The translations under genes were made by a program, and so were the position numbers. Below, piece after piece: positions 49,792-58,515 of a stretch of DNA of 64,000 nt (within the stretch, counting starts at the first letter, position 1; the number at the start of each line of letters is the position of its first letter). The stretch covers positions 1,798,001-1,862,000 of the forward strand of contig NZ_CP156674.1 in the NCBI RefSeq assembly GCF_039851965.1, given 5' to 3'. The DNA comes from Pseudalkalibacillus hwajinpoensis. GTDB lineage: Bacteria > Bacillota > Bacilli > Bacillales > Guptibacillaceae. Under the pieces are notes generated by a model. The model worked only from the letters and a program-made list of their open reading frames with translations, did no database searches and was not told the origin of the DNA.

Positions 49792-50897
49792 CCCTCTTGC
49801 TCCAATGGTTTAATTAGACCACAGCAGGAGTAAGACATTCCTGTATATTCCTCAATAGGTACTCCGCGATCTCTTGCGAGGACGTGAATGTGCTTGAGGC
49901 TCATTTCAGCATCCGGATGGACGAGGATTTTCCATGGTACACGTCTTAATAGCACACGCGTTGTTTCTCCGACGCCAGGCTTAATAAAATGACTATTTGT
50001 CATACCATAATCGCGTTGAATATTTTCAATCGACTTACGGCCCTTCCATTGGGGTTTAAGGTCTTCCTCTACGATCTCGGACAACCCTTTGTCAACTTCT
50101 TCCTCAATTAAAGGAAACTGCGTGCAAATAGTATCAACATACAGGTTTGAGACATCTTCTGAAAGAAGCTCGGAATAGTATTTCCCTCCATGAAAATCAC
50201 CGTCCTTAATCCATTTAGTATTAAGAACCGTTCGACTGACAAGGCCTGAAACCGTTGAATTAAGGCAGGCACTTGGAATAAGAAAATCTTCTCTCGTTCC
50301 ATAAAGCTCTGAGCAGTCTCCCGGATCGGCAAGGACAGCAAGTTTGCTTGATAGACTTGTCCCGTTCGAGTCATTAAATACAGCGACAGATTTCGTTAAT
50401 TCTCGAGTAATGGCTCCTTTTCCGGTCCATCCATCAATAAAAGTAATCTCATGATCCGGGTGATGATTAAGAATATACTTGAGCGCTTCGGTATCAATGC
50501 CTCGATCACGAATAATCGATATACTAAAGTGCGGCAGTTCTCGATTATACTTGTAAGAAATATACCGTTTAATCAATACACCAATTGGAGTACCTGCACG
50601 GGCAAGTGAAACGAGCGCTACTTTAAAGCCTCTTTCTGCAATAATCTGCTCTGCAACAACGCCGACAGCCACAGCTACTTTACGCTTTGTTTCTTCTAAA
50701 GAGTGATAAAAAAGCGACATATATTCTTCTGATGGCTTGTATTCAATTGGAAGCATCTCTGAGTAATGTGTCCCTTGTTGAATCGCCTGTTCTCGTTCTG
50801 TTGTACTCTTCTCCATGCTTATCTCTGATAAGTCTTTCAAAAGGAATGTAACATCTTCATCGGGGTAGCTCCCCATCTTAGTTATCTGGACAGTCAT
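49788..50897 (-). CDS. StiP-like protein (PELOTA/PRTase-related, predicted cysteine protease StiP family)
   Basis: A 369-residue protein. The region VALVSLARAGTPIGVLIKRYI is a PRTase-like pyrophosphate/phosphate loop, followed by DPGDCSELYGTREDFLIPSACLNSTVSGLVSRTVL. The C-terminus SLKHIHVLARDRGVPIEEYTGMSYSCCGLI carries a Cys pair. It matches the family annotated in databases as cysteine protease StiP, which always sits in Ter biosynthetic modules. The real activity is uncertain. It lies between the PRTase and HAD genes in one tight operon. Confidence 0.78.
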   Translation of the reverse strand: MTVQITKMGSYPDEDVTFLLKDLSEISMEKSTTEREQAIQQGTHYSEMLPIEYKPSEEYMSLFYHSLEETKRKVAVAVGVVAEQIIAERGFKVALVSLARAGTPIGVLIKRYISYKYNRELPHFSISIIRDRGIDTEALKYILNHHPDHEITFIDGWTGKGAITRELTKSVAVFNDSNGTSLSSKLAVLADPGDCSELYGTREDFLIPSACLNSTVSGLVSRTVLNTKWIKDGDFHGGKYYSELLSEDVSNLYVDTICTQFPLIEEEVDKGLSEIVEEDLKPQWKGRKSIENIQRDYGMTNSHFIKPGVGETTRVLLRRVPWKILVHPDAEMSLKHIHVLARDRGVPIEEYTGMSYSCCGLIKPLEQEG

Positions 50898-50913
50898 TTT
50901 TCCACCTCTTTCT

Positions 50914-52194
50914 TCAAGAACAAGTTACGATATGAATGGTAGTTATATTTCTTTCTACTAACAATGAGGTAAGCGCGTTTGTATCCTCTACAGAAACATT
51001 CTTCTCAAAGAAAAGGATCACACGGTCATACTCTCCCTCGGGAATGTTGTACACATAGTGTTGAACTTCACGCTCCTCAGGATTAGGAAAAGTGAATCCG
51101 CTTCGAATGGCATATCCTTCTTCATCAACTGGTTGAATTGGGCTTCGTGTCGTAGAATGGTAATAGACTTCTCCAGTCAAGTAGGAGGCAATTTTCATTG
51201 GAATGTACATAAACTCACCAGTACCTAAACATAACGTCTTACCAGCTGGTACTTCTCTATTTAAATGATTCGATGCATTTTGACATGATTCCTCTATCTT
51301 CGCTTTATCCAACTCATTAATTCCAAACCTACCGCTATCGGAAAGGTAGTTACGTTCTGACAGTTGACGGAAACTCGATGAAACATCATGCCAGTTTAGA
51401 AACGCTTCCGGACAATCCGGTTTACTTTTTTGGAAATCAATAATCGGTTGTTCAAGAGGCTGTCCTTCAAATTCAATTGTCCCTTTTAGAAGTGAATGAA
51501 CCTTTATCGTAATGTTTAACTCTTCTTCTAGGAATCTATATTGCTCAATGTGCTCCTCTGATCGCCAGTCTAATAGAGAGAGAACAACATATTGTTTACG
51601 AGGGTACTTTGCGTGAAGCTCCTTAATAATATTGAGACATGTTTTCCCTGTTGTAATCTCGTCGTCTACTAACAGAACCGGATGGGGTTGCTGAAGGATT
51701 AATGGATCGGCATAACACCGCTGATCCACTGCATGGGAATGTTCCTCTTTAAAGTTAAACTCCGGAGAAATCCCGTTTGCATTTTCTCTTGTTGTGTGAA
51801 TATAATAACCTTTCTCGAAGCAGTCAAAGACGGCGTGACCAAGCGCTGTTGCTGTTTCAGCAAAGCCAATCACGATCGGCTCCTCCTCAAGATTCAGAGG
51901 CCTGCTCTGTAACAGTCTGTATGCTTTCTTCCGTTTTTCTCTGTTATTCGCCAGAAAGGCATCTCTAACTTCTTGTAAATAGGCTAAAGAGTGACCAGAT
52001 TCGTTCTCGTAATAAGTTAGAGCTAGAAGCCCCGAGGCAAGGAGGGGTTTATAGGGATCCACTGGAATATGTTTACCCAGCATCCTACTAACAAAAAGAA
52101 ACCCTCGCTTTTTATTTATTCTGGCTGCCATCGTAAAGAATTCGTCAATTGGTATGGTTAATTTGTTCTCTGTGATTTCCAGATTCACGCTCAT
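50914..52194 (-). CDS. phosphoribosyltransferase of the Ter biosynthetic module (with C-terminal TRSP-type domain)
   Basis: About 426 residues. The N-terminal half has a type I PRTase fold, with the PRPP-binding motif HPVLLVDDEITTGKTCLNII and an upstream loop EEPIVIGFAETATALGHAVFD. The C-terminal half (KTLCLGTGEFMYIPMKIASYL...VYYHSTTRSPIQP...YDRVILFFEK) is the companion domain found with these PRTases. The proposed role is nucleoside or base modification in the Ter pathway. The ATG at 52194 lies inside the end of the upstream lyase gene; it lacks a strong ribosome-binding site and depends on coupling. The frame is open for 21 codons further upstream. Confidence 0.8.
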   Translation of the reverse strand: MSVNLEITENKLTIPIDEFFTMAARINKKRGFLFVSRMLGKHIPVDPYKPLLASGLLALTYYENESGHSLAYLQEVRDAFLANNREKRKKAYRLLQSRPLNLEEEPIVIGFAETATALGHAVFDCFEKGYYIHTTRENANGISPEFNFKEEHSHAVDQRCYADPLILQQPHPVLLVDDEITTGKTCLNIIKELHAKYPRKQYVVLSLLDWRSEEHIEQYRFLEEELNITIKVHSLLKGTIEFEGQPLEQPIIDFQKSKPDCPEAFLNWHDVSSSFRQLSERNYLSDSGRFGINELDKAKIEESCQNASNHLNREVPAGKTLCLGTGEFMYIPMKIASYLTGEVYYHSTTRSPIQPVDEEGYAIRSGFTFPNPEEREVQHYVYNIPEGEYDRVILFFEKNVSVEDTNALTSLLVERNITTIHIVTCS

Positions 52195-53341
52195 GTTCGA
52201 CAGAATTGGAAAATGGTATTGGGTCGGCAAGCATCTTGATGAAATTGTACGTGTCATGATACACCCCGTATATGTTAGATTTGGTTAAAATTTTCATAGC
52301 CCATTTATAGTGTGGCTTTACTTCATTCATTTTGTTGTATGAACTGCTTTTCAGTACGCCAATTTCTCCATTAGCATTCTCGATAATACTTAATGCATCG
52401 TGGTATTCCTCGTACGTTACAACGTTCAGGCTTTGAACAACTTTTACATGAGAGGGATGGACTACCGTTTTTCCTGTCAATCCGTTAGATAAATCTAGTA
52501 ATGTTTCATTCAATAATCCTGCGTTGTATGTGTTCACAGTAGCTTCCAAGCTTTCGTCCAGGTCTTCTCTCTTGCTATTAAAATACTCCCAGACCGGGCC
52601 AGATACAACAAACCGTCTCCCAAAATAATTCATAACATCGGAAATGAAATCTCTCATGATGGATATATCATATATGGGGGTCTGGGCACTGCGACGAATG
52701 CCGTACAGCCCACAGAGATCTGTAGCACCAATTCGCACATTCAGAATAGAAGATTCGTATTGCTCAAATAGAGCAGATAGCGTTTCGAACTCCTTATACC
52801 TGGATTCTTTGTATAAAAGCTCAGGTGATTCTAAAATTGGCATGGCAAATAAACGTGTTCCTGATTTAGCAACAGTCCGTTTTAGAGCTTGCAGATACAC
52901 GCTACCGTTAGATGATGAGAACTTAGGTAATACAAACCCAGTTAAGTATCCAATAGAGGTACCAAGCTTTTCTGCTACTTCAGTTAACTGAGTTGCAGAA
53001 CGCACGCGGATAAAAATAAAGGGTAATGTGACCCAATCTAGATTACCCTGTGTCATAGCGCTTTCGATTTTTTTCAGATGAACAACTGTCTGATTAACTG
53101 CTTCAGCTAAGCGATTATCTCCAACTGCATCTTCTAGATCAAGAACGATTGTACAAACTTCTTTGTATTTCTGATGTATAACTAAATCTGCAATGTCCTC
53201 TCTGATTGCAGGCATATAAAGAGCCGCTCCAACGGCATACGAAAGAATTTCCTTTGATTCATACTTACTGACCGAAGCTGGCCTCTTAAAAAAGACACGC
53301 TCTTTCTGAGAATCCGAAAGGTATTGAAAATATTCCAGCAC
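52145..53341 (-). CDS. HpcH/HpaI aldolase/citrate-lyase-like protein of the Ter module
   Basis: About 398 residues. It has the CitE-type TIM-barrel signatures YMPAIREDIADLVIHQKYKEVCTIVLDLEDAVGDNR (metal-binding EDAV), FIFIRVRSATQL, GFVLPKFSSSNG and LNVRIGATDLCGLYGIRR, which replaces the usual metal-binding Glu region. It cleaves or forms C-C bonds in acyl-CoA-like or 2-oxo-acid substrates by family; the true substrate in this pathway is unknown. The GTG at 53341 is preferred (AGGGGG five bases upstream) over the GTG two codons earlier. It is the first gene of the lyase-PRTase-StiP-HAD operon. Confidence 0.82.
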   Translation of the reverse strand: MLEYFQYLSDSQKERVFFKRPASVSKYESKEILSYAVGAALYMPAIREDIADLVIHQKYKEVCTIVLDLEDAVGDNRLAEAVNQTVVHLKKIESAMTQGNLDWVTLPFIFIRVRSATQLTEVAEKLGTSIGYLTGFVLPKFSSSNGSVYLQALKRTVAKSGTRLFAMPILESPELLYKESRYKEFETLSALFEQYESSILNVRIGATDLCGLYGIRRSAQTPIYDISIMRDFISDVMNYFGRRFVVSGPVWEYFNSKREDLDESLEATVNTYNAGLLNETLLDLSNGLTGKTVVHPSHVKVVQSLNVVTYEEYHDALSIIENANGEIGVLKSSSYNKMNEVKPHYKWAMKILTKSNIYGVYHDTYNFIKMLADPIPFSNSVEHERESGNHREQINHTN

Positions 53342-53387
53342 CTTCACCCCCTATTGAAATTATTAAATTAAGAATCGATATTAAAGA

Positions 53388-53424
53388 ATAAAAAAAGAAG
53401 GAGAGCACAGGCGTCTCCTCCTTA
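53388..53424 (-). terminator. terminator of the terD-terC operon
   Basis: On the minus strand AAGGAGGAGA, loop, TCTCCTTCTTTTTTT. It ends the yceC-yceD-yceE-terC transcript. Confidence 0.8.
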
Positions 53425-53429
53425 TTATG

Positions 53430-54209
53430 CTATTCGTTCTCTTTTGCTGACGCTGTTTCTTCTGCATATGGTCTATTTTTGTTATTATAGTAATGCACAA
53501 CGAAGGTTCCAAGGAACGCTGCAACTATGATACCGAAGAAAGCAAAATGAGGCACATGAATATCAAAGACACTCAAGAACATTTTAAGTGCAATAATAGC
53601 AATTAATACGAACGCTGTATTTTCCATTTCGGGTATCTTTTCGATTAGCTTAAGGAAAACCCCAGCAACTGTTCTCATCAAAAGAATACCGATCATCCCT
53701 CCAAGTAAGAGAACCCATATCTGTTCTGAAATAGCAAGGGCAGCCAGGATACTATCTGCTGAAAAGGCGATGTCCATTAATTCTACCGAAATGACAGTAG
53801 CCCAGAAAATACCGAACGTTCGAACGAGCCAGCTGTCCTTTTTCATTCCATCAGGATTTTCTTCTTCACCCTTCTTTCTGAAGTGTTGAATCACAATCCA
53901 GGCAAGGTAAGCTGCACCGAATAGTTTTATCCACCAGAATTTAATCAGATACATTCCAATACCAATAAATAAGAAACGGAAGAAATAGGCTCCAATTAAA
54001 CCGTAAGTAAGAGCTTTTCTGCGTTTCTCTGGTGGAAGGTGTTTAACCATTACTGCGAGTACCAGTGCATTATCAGCAGATAACAGTCCTTCTAGTAAGA
54101 CTAGCGTACCTATAAGACCCCACGAAACAGGGTCAGTTAAAACTTCTCTCCACATTTCCCAATCAAAGAAAGAGGCATATGTGTTTAGAATTTCTTGTAA
54201 AATTTCCAC
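53430..54209 (-). CDS. yceF: TerC family membrane protein (YceF)
   Basis: A 259-residue protein with about seven membrane helices. The TerC signatures LIGTLVLLEGLLSADNALVLAVMVKHLP and WATVISVELMDIAFSADSILAALAIS each contain conserved acidic residues within helices, consistent with metal-ion transport. TerC proteins have been linked to manganese export and to metalation of exported proteins. It is the last gene of the TerD operon, 38 bases after yceE. Confidence 0.9.
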   Translation of the reverse strand: MEILQEILNTYASFFDWEMWREVLTDPVSWGLIGTLVLLEGLLSADNALVLAVMVKHLPPEKRRKALTYGLIGAYFFRFLFIGIGMYLIKFWWIKLFGAAYLAWIVIQHFRKKGEEENPDGMKKDSWLVRTFGIFWATVISVELMDIAFSADSILAALAISEQIWVLLLGGMIGILLMRTVAGVFLKLIEKIPEMENTAFVLIAIIALKMFLSVFDIHVPHFAFFGIIVAAFLGTFVVHYYNNKNRPYAEETASAKENE

Positions 54210-54246
54210 TTGATGTTTCCTCCTAATGTCAACTTGCTAGGCGACC

Positions 54247-54831
54247 TTAAACGTCCAGGCCATAATTTTTGCAAAGGGCTGCGAGACCACCTGAAAAACC
54301 GCTTCCTACTGCGTTAAACTTCCATTCTCCACCGTGACGGTAGAGCTCACAAACAACTACAGCTGTTTCAATCGAAAAATCTTCGCCAAGATCAAAACGA
54401 AGAAGCTCCTCACCACTTGCGTCATCTGCTAAACGAACAAAAGCGTTTGAAACCTGTCCAAAATTCTGGTGACGCATTTCAGCATCATGAATGGTTACGG
54501 TAATTCCAATTTTATCTACATGAGCAGGGATCTTTGAGAAGTCGACTACGAGCTGTTCATCATCCCCATCACCTTCACCAGTTCGGTTATCTCCTGTATG
54601 AACCACTGATTTACTCGGATGCTCGAGGTTGTTATAGAAAATAAAATCCAGATCATCCTGACAGCGTTTATTCGAATCGACTAGAAACGCAGATGCATCA
54701 AGGTCAAAATCAATTCCACCCTGATATTTATTCGTATCCCAGCCAAGGCCGATAAGTCCTTTAACCATTCCAGGGTTCGTTTTCGTTAGGTCAATTCGTT
54801 GACCTTTTGAAAGTTGTATAGCCAATGTCAT
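54247..54831 (-). CDS. yceE: TerD family protein (YceE)
   Basis: A 194-residue calcium-binding beta-sandwich protein. The TerD signature is present: QLSKGQRIDLTKTNPGMVKGLIGLGWDTNKY, then DFDLDASAFLVDS and the Ca-binding loop VVHTGDNRTGEGDGDDEQL. The C-terminal FGQVSNAFVRLADDASGEELLRFDLGEDFSIETAVVVCELYRHGGEWKFNAVGSG completes it. It is the third of three tandem paralogues; the gap before it holds a 12-bp hairpin. Confidence 0.93.
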   Translation of the reverse strand: MTLAIQLSKGQRIDLTKTNPGMVKGLIGLGWDTNKYQGGIDFDLDASAFLVDSNKRCQDDLDFIFYNNLEHPSKSVVHTGDNRTGEGDGDDEQLVVDFSKIPAHVDKIGITVTIHDAEMRHQNFGQVSNAFVRLADDASGEELLRFDLGEDFSIETAVVVCELYRHGGEWKFNAVGSGFSGGLAALCKNYGLDV

Positions 54832-54856
54832 CCCCCAAATCGCGTTTATATTGGAA

Positions 54857-54886
54857 TGGCAAGAGGGAGAAGAGTCCCTCTTGCCA
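54857..54886 (-). other. intercistronic hairpin between yceD and yceE
   Basis: TGGCAAGAGGGA, 6-base loop, TCCCTCTTGCCA, perfect over 12 bp with no T-run. It is likely a partial attenuator or an mRNA-stabilising element within the operon. Confidence 0.6.
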
Positions 54887-54897
54887 CGAAGAAGATA

Positions 54898-55479
54898 TTA
54901 TCCTACCTGTAAGCCAAAATCAGAAGCGATTCTAGCAAGTCCACCCTCGTAGCCAGATCCAACTGCAGAGAATTTCCACTCGCCATTGTGTCGGTATAGT
55001 TCTCCAACGATAATAGCTGTCTCGATGGAGAAATCTTCTCCAAGATCATAGCGAATCAATTCTTCATTGGAATCTTCATTAAGGATGCGCACGAACGCAT
55101 TGGATACCTGTCCAAAGTTCTGGTTACGTGCTTCTGCATCGTGAATTGTAATTACAAACGAAATCTTTTCAACAGAGGCAGGAACATCCTGAAGATGAAC
55201 GTTTACTTTCTCGTCGTCACCATCGCCCTCGCCAGTACGGTTATCACCAGTGTGGACAACAGATCCACCCCCACCTTCAGTCTGGTTATAGAAAACAAAG
55301 TCTTTGTCAGAAGCGCATTTGCCGGTGCTATCTAACAAGAAAATGCTTGCATCGAGGTCAAAATCATTTCCACCATCGTACTTGTTTGTGTCCCATCCAA
55401 GTCCTACGATTACTTTCGTTAGTCCAGGATTTGTTTTTGTTAAATCTACCTTTTGTCCTTTTGATAATGATACAGCCAT
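54898..55479 (-). CDS. yceD: TerD family protein (YceD)
   Basis: A 193-residue paralogue of yceE: AVSLSKGQKVDLTKTNPGLTKVIVGLGWDTNKYDGGNDFDLDASIFLLDS, Ca-loop VVHTGDNRTGEGDGDDEKV and the same C-terminal GEDFSIETAIIVGELYRHNGEWKFSAVGSGYEGGL. The ATG at 55479 has AAAGGGG with good spacing; the ATG three codons earlier abuts that site. It is the second of three tandem TerD genes. Confidence 0.93.
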   Translation of the reverse strand: MAVSLSKGQKVDLTKTNPGLTKVIVGLGWDTNKYDGGNDFDLDASIFLLDSTGKCASDKDFVFYNQTEGGGGSVVHTGDNRTGEGDGDDEKVNVHLQDVPASVEKISFVITIHDAEARNQNFGQVSNAFVRILNEDSNEELIRYDLGEDFSIETAIIVGELYRHNGEWKFSAVGSGYEGGLARIASDFGLQVG

Positions 55480-55510
55480 GCTATTCATCCCCTTTTAGAA
55501 TTTTAGTAGT

Positions 55511-56122
55511 TTAGTATTTCTTTGCAATATCACTTAAGCCAGCGTCGTTTGTTCCATTTCCGATTGCAGCAAACTTCCATTCAGAGCCGTGACGGTAGAT
55601 CTCCGCTACAAATAGGCTTGTCTTACCTGAATAGTTGTCTGTGAGATTAAACTTAATCAGCTCTTCACGATTCGTCTGGTTCACTACGCGGATAAAAGCA
55701 TTTTGAATCATACCGAAATCCTGCTTTCGCTTCACTGCATCATAAATATTTACGACAAACACTAGCTTCGTAATGCGATCAGGTACTTTGTTGAGGTCAA
55801 CCATGATTTGCTCATCGTCACCATCGCCATCTCCTGTCAAGTTATCACCTGTATGGTTCACACTCTGACATGCGCTTTTCAGGTTACCGAAGTAAATCAA
55901 GTCTTTTTTCGAAGTGAGCTTGTCATCCTCAAGCATAAGAATGGAAGCATCACAGTCAACGTTTGCTCCTCCACCGCTACCGCCTCCGAAAAGACCACCA
56001 AGTAGGCCGCCGCCTTTTTTTTGCTCAACTGGATCCCAGCCAAGGCCAACCATAATCTTAGAAAGGCCAGCATTTCCTTTTGTTAGGTCAATTCGTTGAC
56101 CCTTTTGTAAAGAAATTGTCAA
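55511..56122 (-). CDS. yceC: TerD family protein with Gly-rich insert (YceC)
   Basis: A 203-residue TerD protein and the first gene of the operon. It opens TISLQKGQRIDLTKGNAGLSKIMVGLGWDPVEQKKGG, followed by a Gly-rich insert (LLGGLFGGGSGGGAN) that the two downstream paralogues lack. The acidic loop is NHTGDNLTGDGDGDDEQIMVDL. Inserts of this type mark the TerZ/YceC-like branch. Its promoter is a sigma-W-type element 80-110 bases upstream. Confidence 0.92.
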   Translation of the reverse strand: MTISLQKGQRIDLTKGNAGLSKIMVGLGWDPVEQKKGGGLLGGLFGGGSGGGANVDCDASILMLEDDKLTSKKDLIYFGNLKSACQSVNHTGDNLTGDGDGDDEQIMVDLNKVPDRITKLVFVVNIYDAVKRKQDFGMIQNAFIRVVNQTNREELIKFNLTDNYSGKTSLFVAEIYRHGSEWKFAAIGNGTNDAGLSDIAKKY

Positions 56123-56199
56123 ATTGTATCACTCCCGTTGGTAGATTTAAATCGAGTATGAGGTTATGCACCTTAACTTTCAATTTGTGTATTATCCTG

Positions 56200-56228
56200 T
56201 TATACGAGCCCAGTTCCAAAAAGTTTCA
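56200..56228 (-). promoter_or_regulatory. ECF (sigma-W-type) promoter of yceCDE-terC
   Basis: TGAAAC, exactly 16 bases, CGTATAA on the minus strand: a full match to the sigma-W consensus (TGAAAC-N16-CGTA). The same core is also used by sigma-M and sigma-X, so the responsible factor is inferred. The 56229-56430 stretch further upstream shows nothing recognisable. Confidence 0.85.
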
Positions 56229-56430
56229 TGTTTCAACAAAAAAATTATTTTCTCCAACATGAAAACCTATTCTTTCTATTTAAAACTAACATATTTTCAG
56301 ACAAAATGAATCAATTAACATCTGGATAATGGTTATTGTATGAGAATAAGTTGTCGATTCTGTCAATTATCCACGCTATAGCTCATTTAATGACATCTTT
56401 CCCCATTAATTCCATAAAGTTCAATTTCTG

Positions 56431-56574
56431 TCAGAGGGGTTTATTACTCCTTAAGGGTAGGATCAACCAATCTGGAAATTCATTTAGAAGGCAATTGTAC
56501 AACACTTCATAACACATCCGGTCAATATCTTTTATATGGAAGAAGTTGGCGTTTTCAATAAATCTTCCAGTCAT
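56431..56574 (-). CDS. small open frame downstream of the ATP-grasp gene (47 aa)
   Basis: The frame reads MTGRFIENANFFHIKDIDRM, CYEVLYNCLLNEFPDWLILP, LRSNKPL. The composition looks protein-like and the frame is open from a stop 33 bases before the ATG. The ribosome-binding site is poor (GCTAGAGATACG). It could be a short gene of the TerA/ATP-grasp operon or the remnant of a larger one. The family is not recognised. Confidence 0.35.
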   Translation of the reverse strand: MTGRFIENANFFHIKDIDRMCYEVLYNCLLNEFPDWLILPLRSNKPL

Positions 56575-56661
56575 CGTATCTCTAGCTTTTATAGCAATCT
56601 AAAATTAGCACCACCAATACCTATGTTCCAGAGGATTATCTGAAGAACGATACGATAGCTT

Positions 56662-57696
56662 TTAGGTAAGAATTACTTCTTTCTCAATATGACTCGCACG
56701 GATTCCAAGAGCTGGTGATAATGGTTGGGTCTCGTGATTCCCATGTAAAAGTAATTTAATTGCTTCATATGGAATATTCACACCTGATAGACAGCTAATA
56801 TTTAGTCCACCTGCCATGCGAGGATTTATCTCAAGCAGCTTTGGTATACCATTACTAAATTTAACTTGTATATTCGAAATGAAGTCAATGTTGTACTCAT
56901 TATGTAGCGCACGAGCAAGATCAAGGAGTGCCTTATTATCCTCTAATTCTCTTACTCTACCCTCCACTTTTTTTCGCGGAATGGCCAGATGTAATTCCCC
57001 ATCATAGGCAAGGCAATCAATACTGTACTCAAAGCCTTCGAGAAACTCAAGAACCATTAATTCTGGGAACGTTTCTTCCTGACTTAAAATAGAGCAGGCA
57101 TGTTCAAATGAAATGCGTCTCGATATACCTTCTGTCAGCAATTCTTCAATCGTTTCTTGTCCTTCTTTAATGACACGAAAGCCATTCGCTCCTTCACCGA
57201 TTACGGGCTTGAAACACACAGTATGACCTTTCTTAACGAGGAAGTCGTAGGCTTTTCTAAAATCATGAACATTGTTGACCACAACGTAATCAGGAATAGG
57301 GACGAGTGGAATACCTTTTTCTTCTTCACGTTCGGTGATTGACTGGTACATAGCCGCTTTATTATCCATCAATGCCATTAATTCTGCGTCACATACGAGG
57401 ACTTTAACTCCAATTTCATGAAACCTAAGAAGGTTCTGGGAGATTAGGACATTCTCTTTACGTGGCACGAATACATCTATTCTCTTCTCAATACATACTT
57501 GAAGACAGTAATCGATATAAGCTTCACCACTAATGTCAGGTTCAACAAAAGCCTGATCACAATACTGTAAATACAGGGCATCTCTATTCGGATGGGATCC
57601 GTATATTTCAAACTTCATTCTATCGTCATTATTTCGAATCAATTCAATGTAATGAGCAACTGTTGTAAACCATCTGTTAAACCAAATTTTCGTCAT
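56662..57696 (-). CDS. ATP-grasp enzyme of the Ter biosynthetic module
   Basis: A 344-residue ATP-grasp ligase-like protein. The pre-ATP domain spans residues 1-110. The ATP-binding lid and lysine are in HTVCFKPVIGEGANGFRVIKEG, and the metal-binding block is DFISNIQVKFSNGIPKLLEINPRMAGGLNIS (Glu and Asn ligands of the ATP-grasp fold). It should ligate a carboxylate to an amine. It is co-directional with the TerA-like gene 26 bases upstream and separate from the yceC operon. Confidence 0.85.
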   Translation of the reverse strand: MTKIWFNRWFTTVAHYIELIRNNDDRMKFEIYGSHPNRDALYLQYCDQAFVEPDISGEAYIDYCLQVCIEKRIDVFVPRKENVLISQNLLRFHEIGVKVLVCDAELMALMDNKAAMYQSITEREEEKGIPLVPIPDYVVVNNVHDFRKAYDFLVKKGHTVCFKPVIGEGANGFRVIKEGQETIEELLTEGISRRISFEHACSILSQEETFPELMVLEFLEGFEYSIDCLAYDGELHLAIPRKKVEGRVRELEDNKALLDLARALHNEYNIDFISNIQVKFSNGIPKLLEINPRMAGGLNISCLSGVNIPYEAIKLLLHGNHETQPLSPALGIRASHIEKEVILT

Positions 57697-57722
57697 TTTT
57701 TACTCCTTCTATGTTGTTAATG

Positions 57723-58334
57723 CTATGATCCCGCTACCCAGTTCATTCCCCAGTTATAAGCACGATCAATTTGTTGATGGCCACTGAAGTACTCCACAAG
57801 TCTTTCTATTTTAAACGTACTGTTTCTTACGTTCTCTACCATTGCAATAGCACACATATTTTGACCGTTCCGGTGCTCATCCAGTTTCACAATAATATCC
57901 TCTCCATTTTGATAGGTGAGGGTAACGACACCATCAGCTTCTGACCAGTTTACAGCGCCTTCGTAAATAAAAGCGTAAATAACAATTCTCTTAATCTCTG
58001 AAACCCTACTTCCGTTAATTCTTAGATTTTCTCCGCCTGCTACCGCTCCAGTCCGATCATCAGCGTCTAACTGCATGTATGGAAAGTAATCAAAAGCACC
58101 GAACGCATTTCCAAGAGCTTGAACACATCCCTTTTCTCCGTTTTGAAGTTCATATAAACACCCAAGGTCAAGATCCGTCTTCTTGGACTGACCTTTAAAT
58201 AGCGAGGAAAGAAAGCCTGACTGCCTCTGCTTCTCATCCAGACTCCAATTTAAATTCACAAGAATTTCACCCATTGGTTGATTTGATTTTGAAAGATTAA
58301 TAGATTCGCCTTTTTTCTTTAATTCAATCATCAT
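57723..58334 (-). CDS. TerA/TerD-like tellurium-resistance family protein
   Basis: A 203-residue protein of the TerD superfamily, but of the divergent TerA-type branch. ELKKKGESINLSKSNQPMGEILVNLNW matches the N-terminal strand pattern. A Lys/Gln-rich insert (SSLFKGQSKKTDLDLGCLYELQNG) follows, and the calcium loop is altered to LDADDRTGAVAGGENL, lacking the D/E-rich GDGDDE stretch. The C-terminus FSGHQQIDRAYNWGMNWVAGS is typical of TerA. Two start codons (58334 and 58331) follow GGGATGCT. It is the first gene of an operon with ATP-grasp. Confidence 0.82.
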   Translation of the reverse strand: MMIELKKKGESINLSKSNQPMGEILVNLNWSLDEKQRQSGFLSSLFKGQSKKTDLDLGCLYELQNGEKGCVQALGNAFGAFDYFPYMQLDADDRTGAVAGGENLRINGSRVSEIKRIVIYAFIYEGAVNWSEADGVVTLTYQNGEDIIVKLDEHRNGQNMCAIAMVENVRNSTFKIERLVEYFSGHQQIDRAYNWGMNWVAGS

Positions 58335-58470
58335 AGCATCCCTATTTCAATAAAATCACATTCCAATTTTAAACATTCGACAAAACTACAAAATAGTCCT
58401 TTATTCGGCAAAATTAAAATAATTAACTTGTCCTTCTCCAAGTCTCGACAAGATTATCAATTTTTCCCGC

Positions 58471-58504
58471 AAAAAAAAGTGTGCATCTTCTTAGACACAC
58501 ACTT
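58471..58504 (-). terminator. terminator of the mannose PTS gene
   Basis: On the minus strand AAGTGTG, loop, CACACTT and TTTTTT. Confidence 0.85.
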
Positions 58505-58515
58505 ACTCAAAGCCG

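Noticed and set aside
46109..58334. Ter region as a recently acquired island
   Set aside because: Base composition and ribosome-binding sites look like the neighbours; no integrase, tRNA or flanking repeats mark an insertion.
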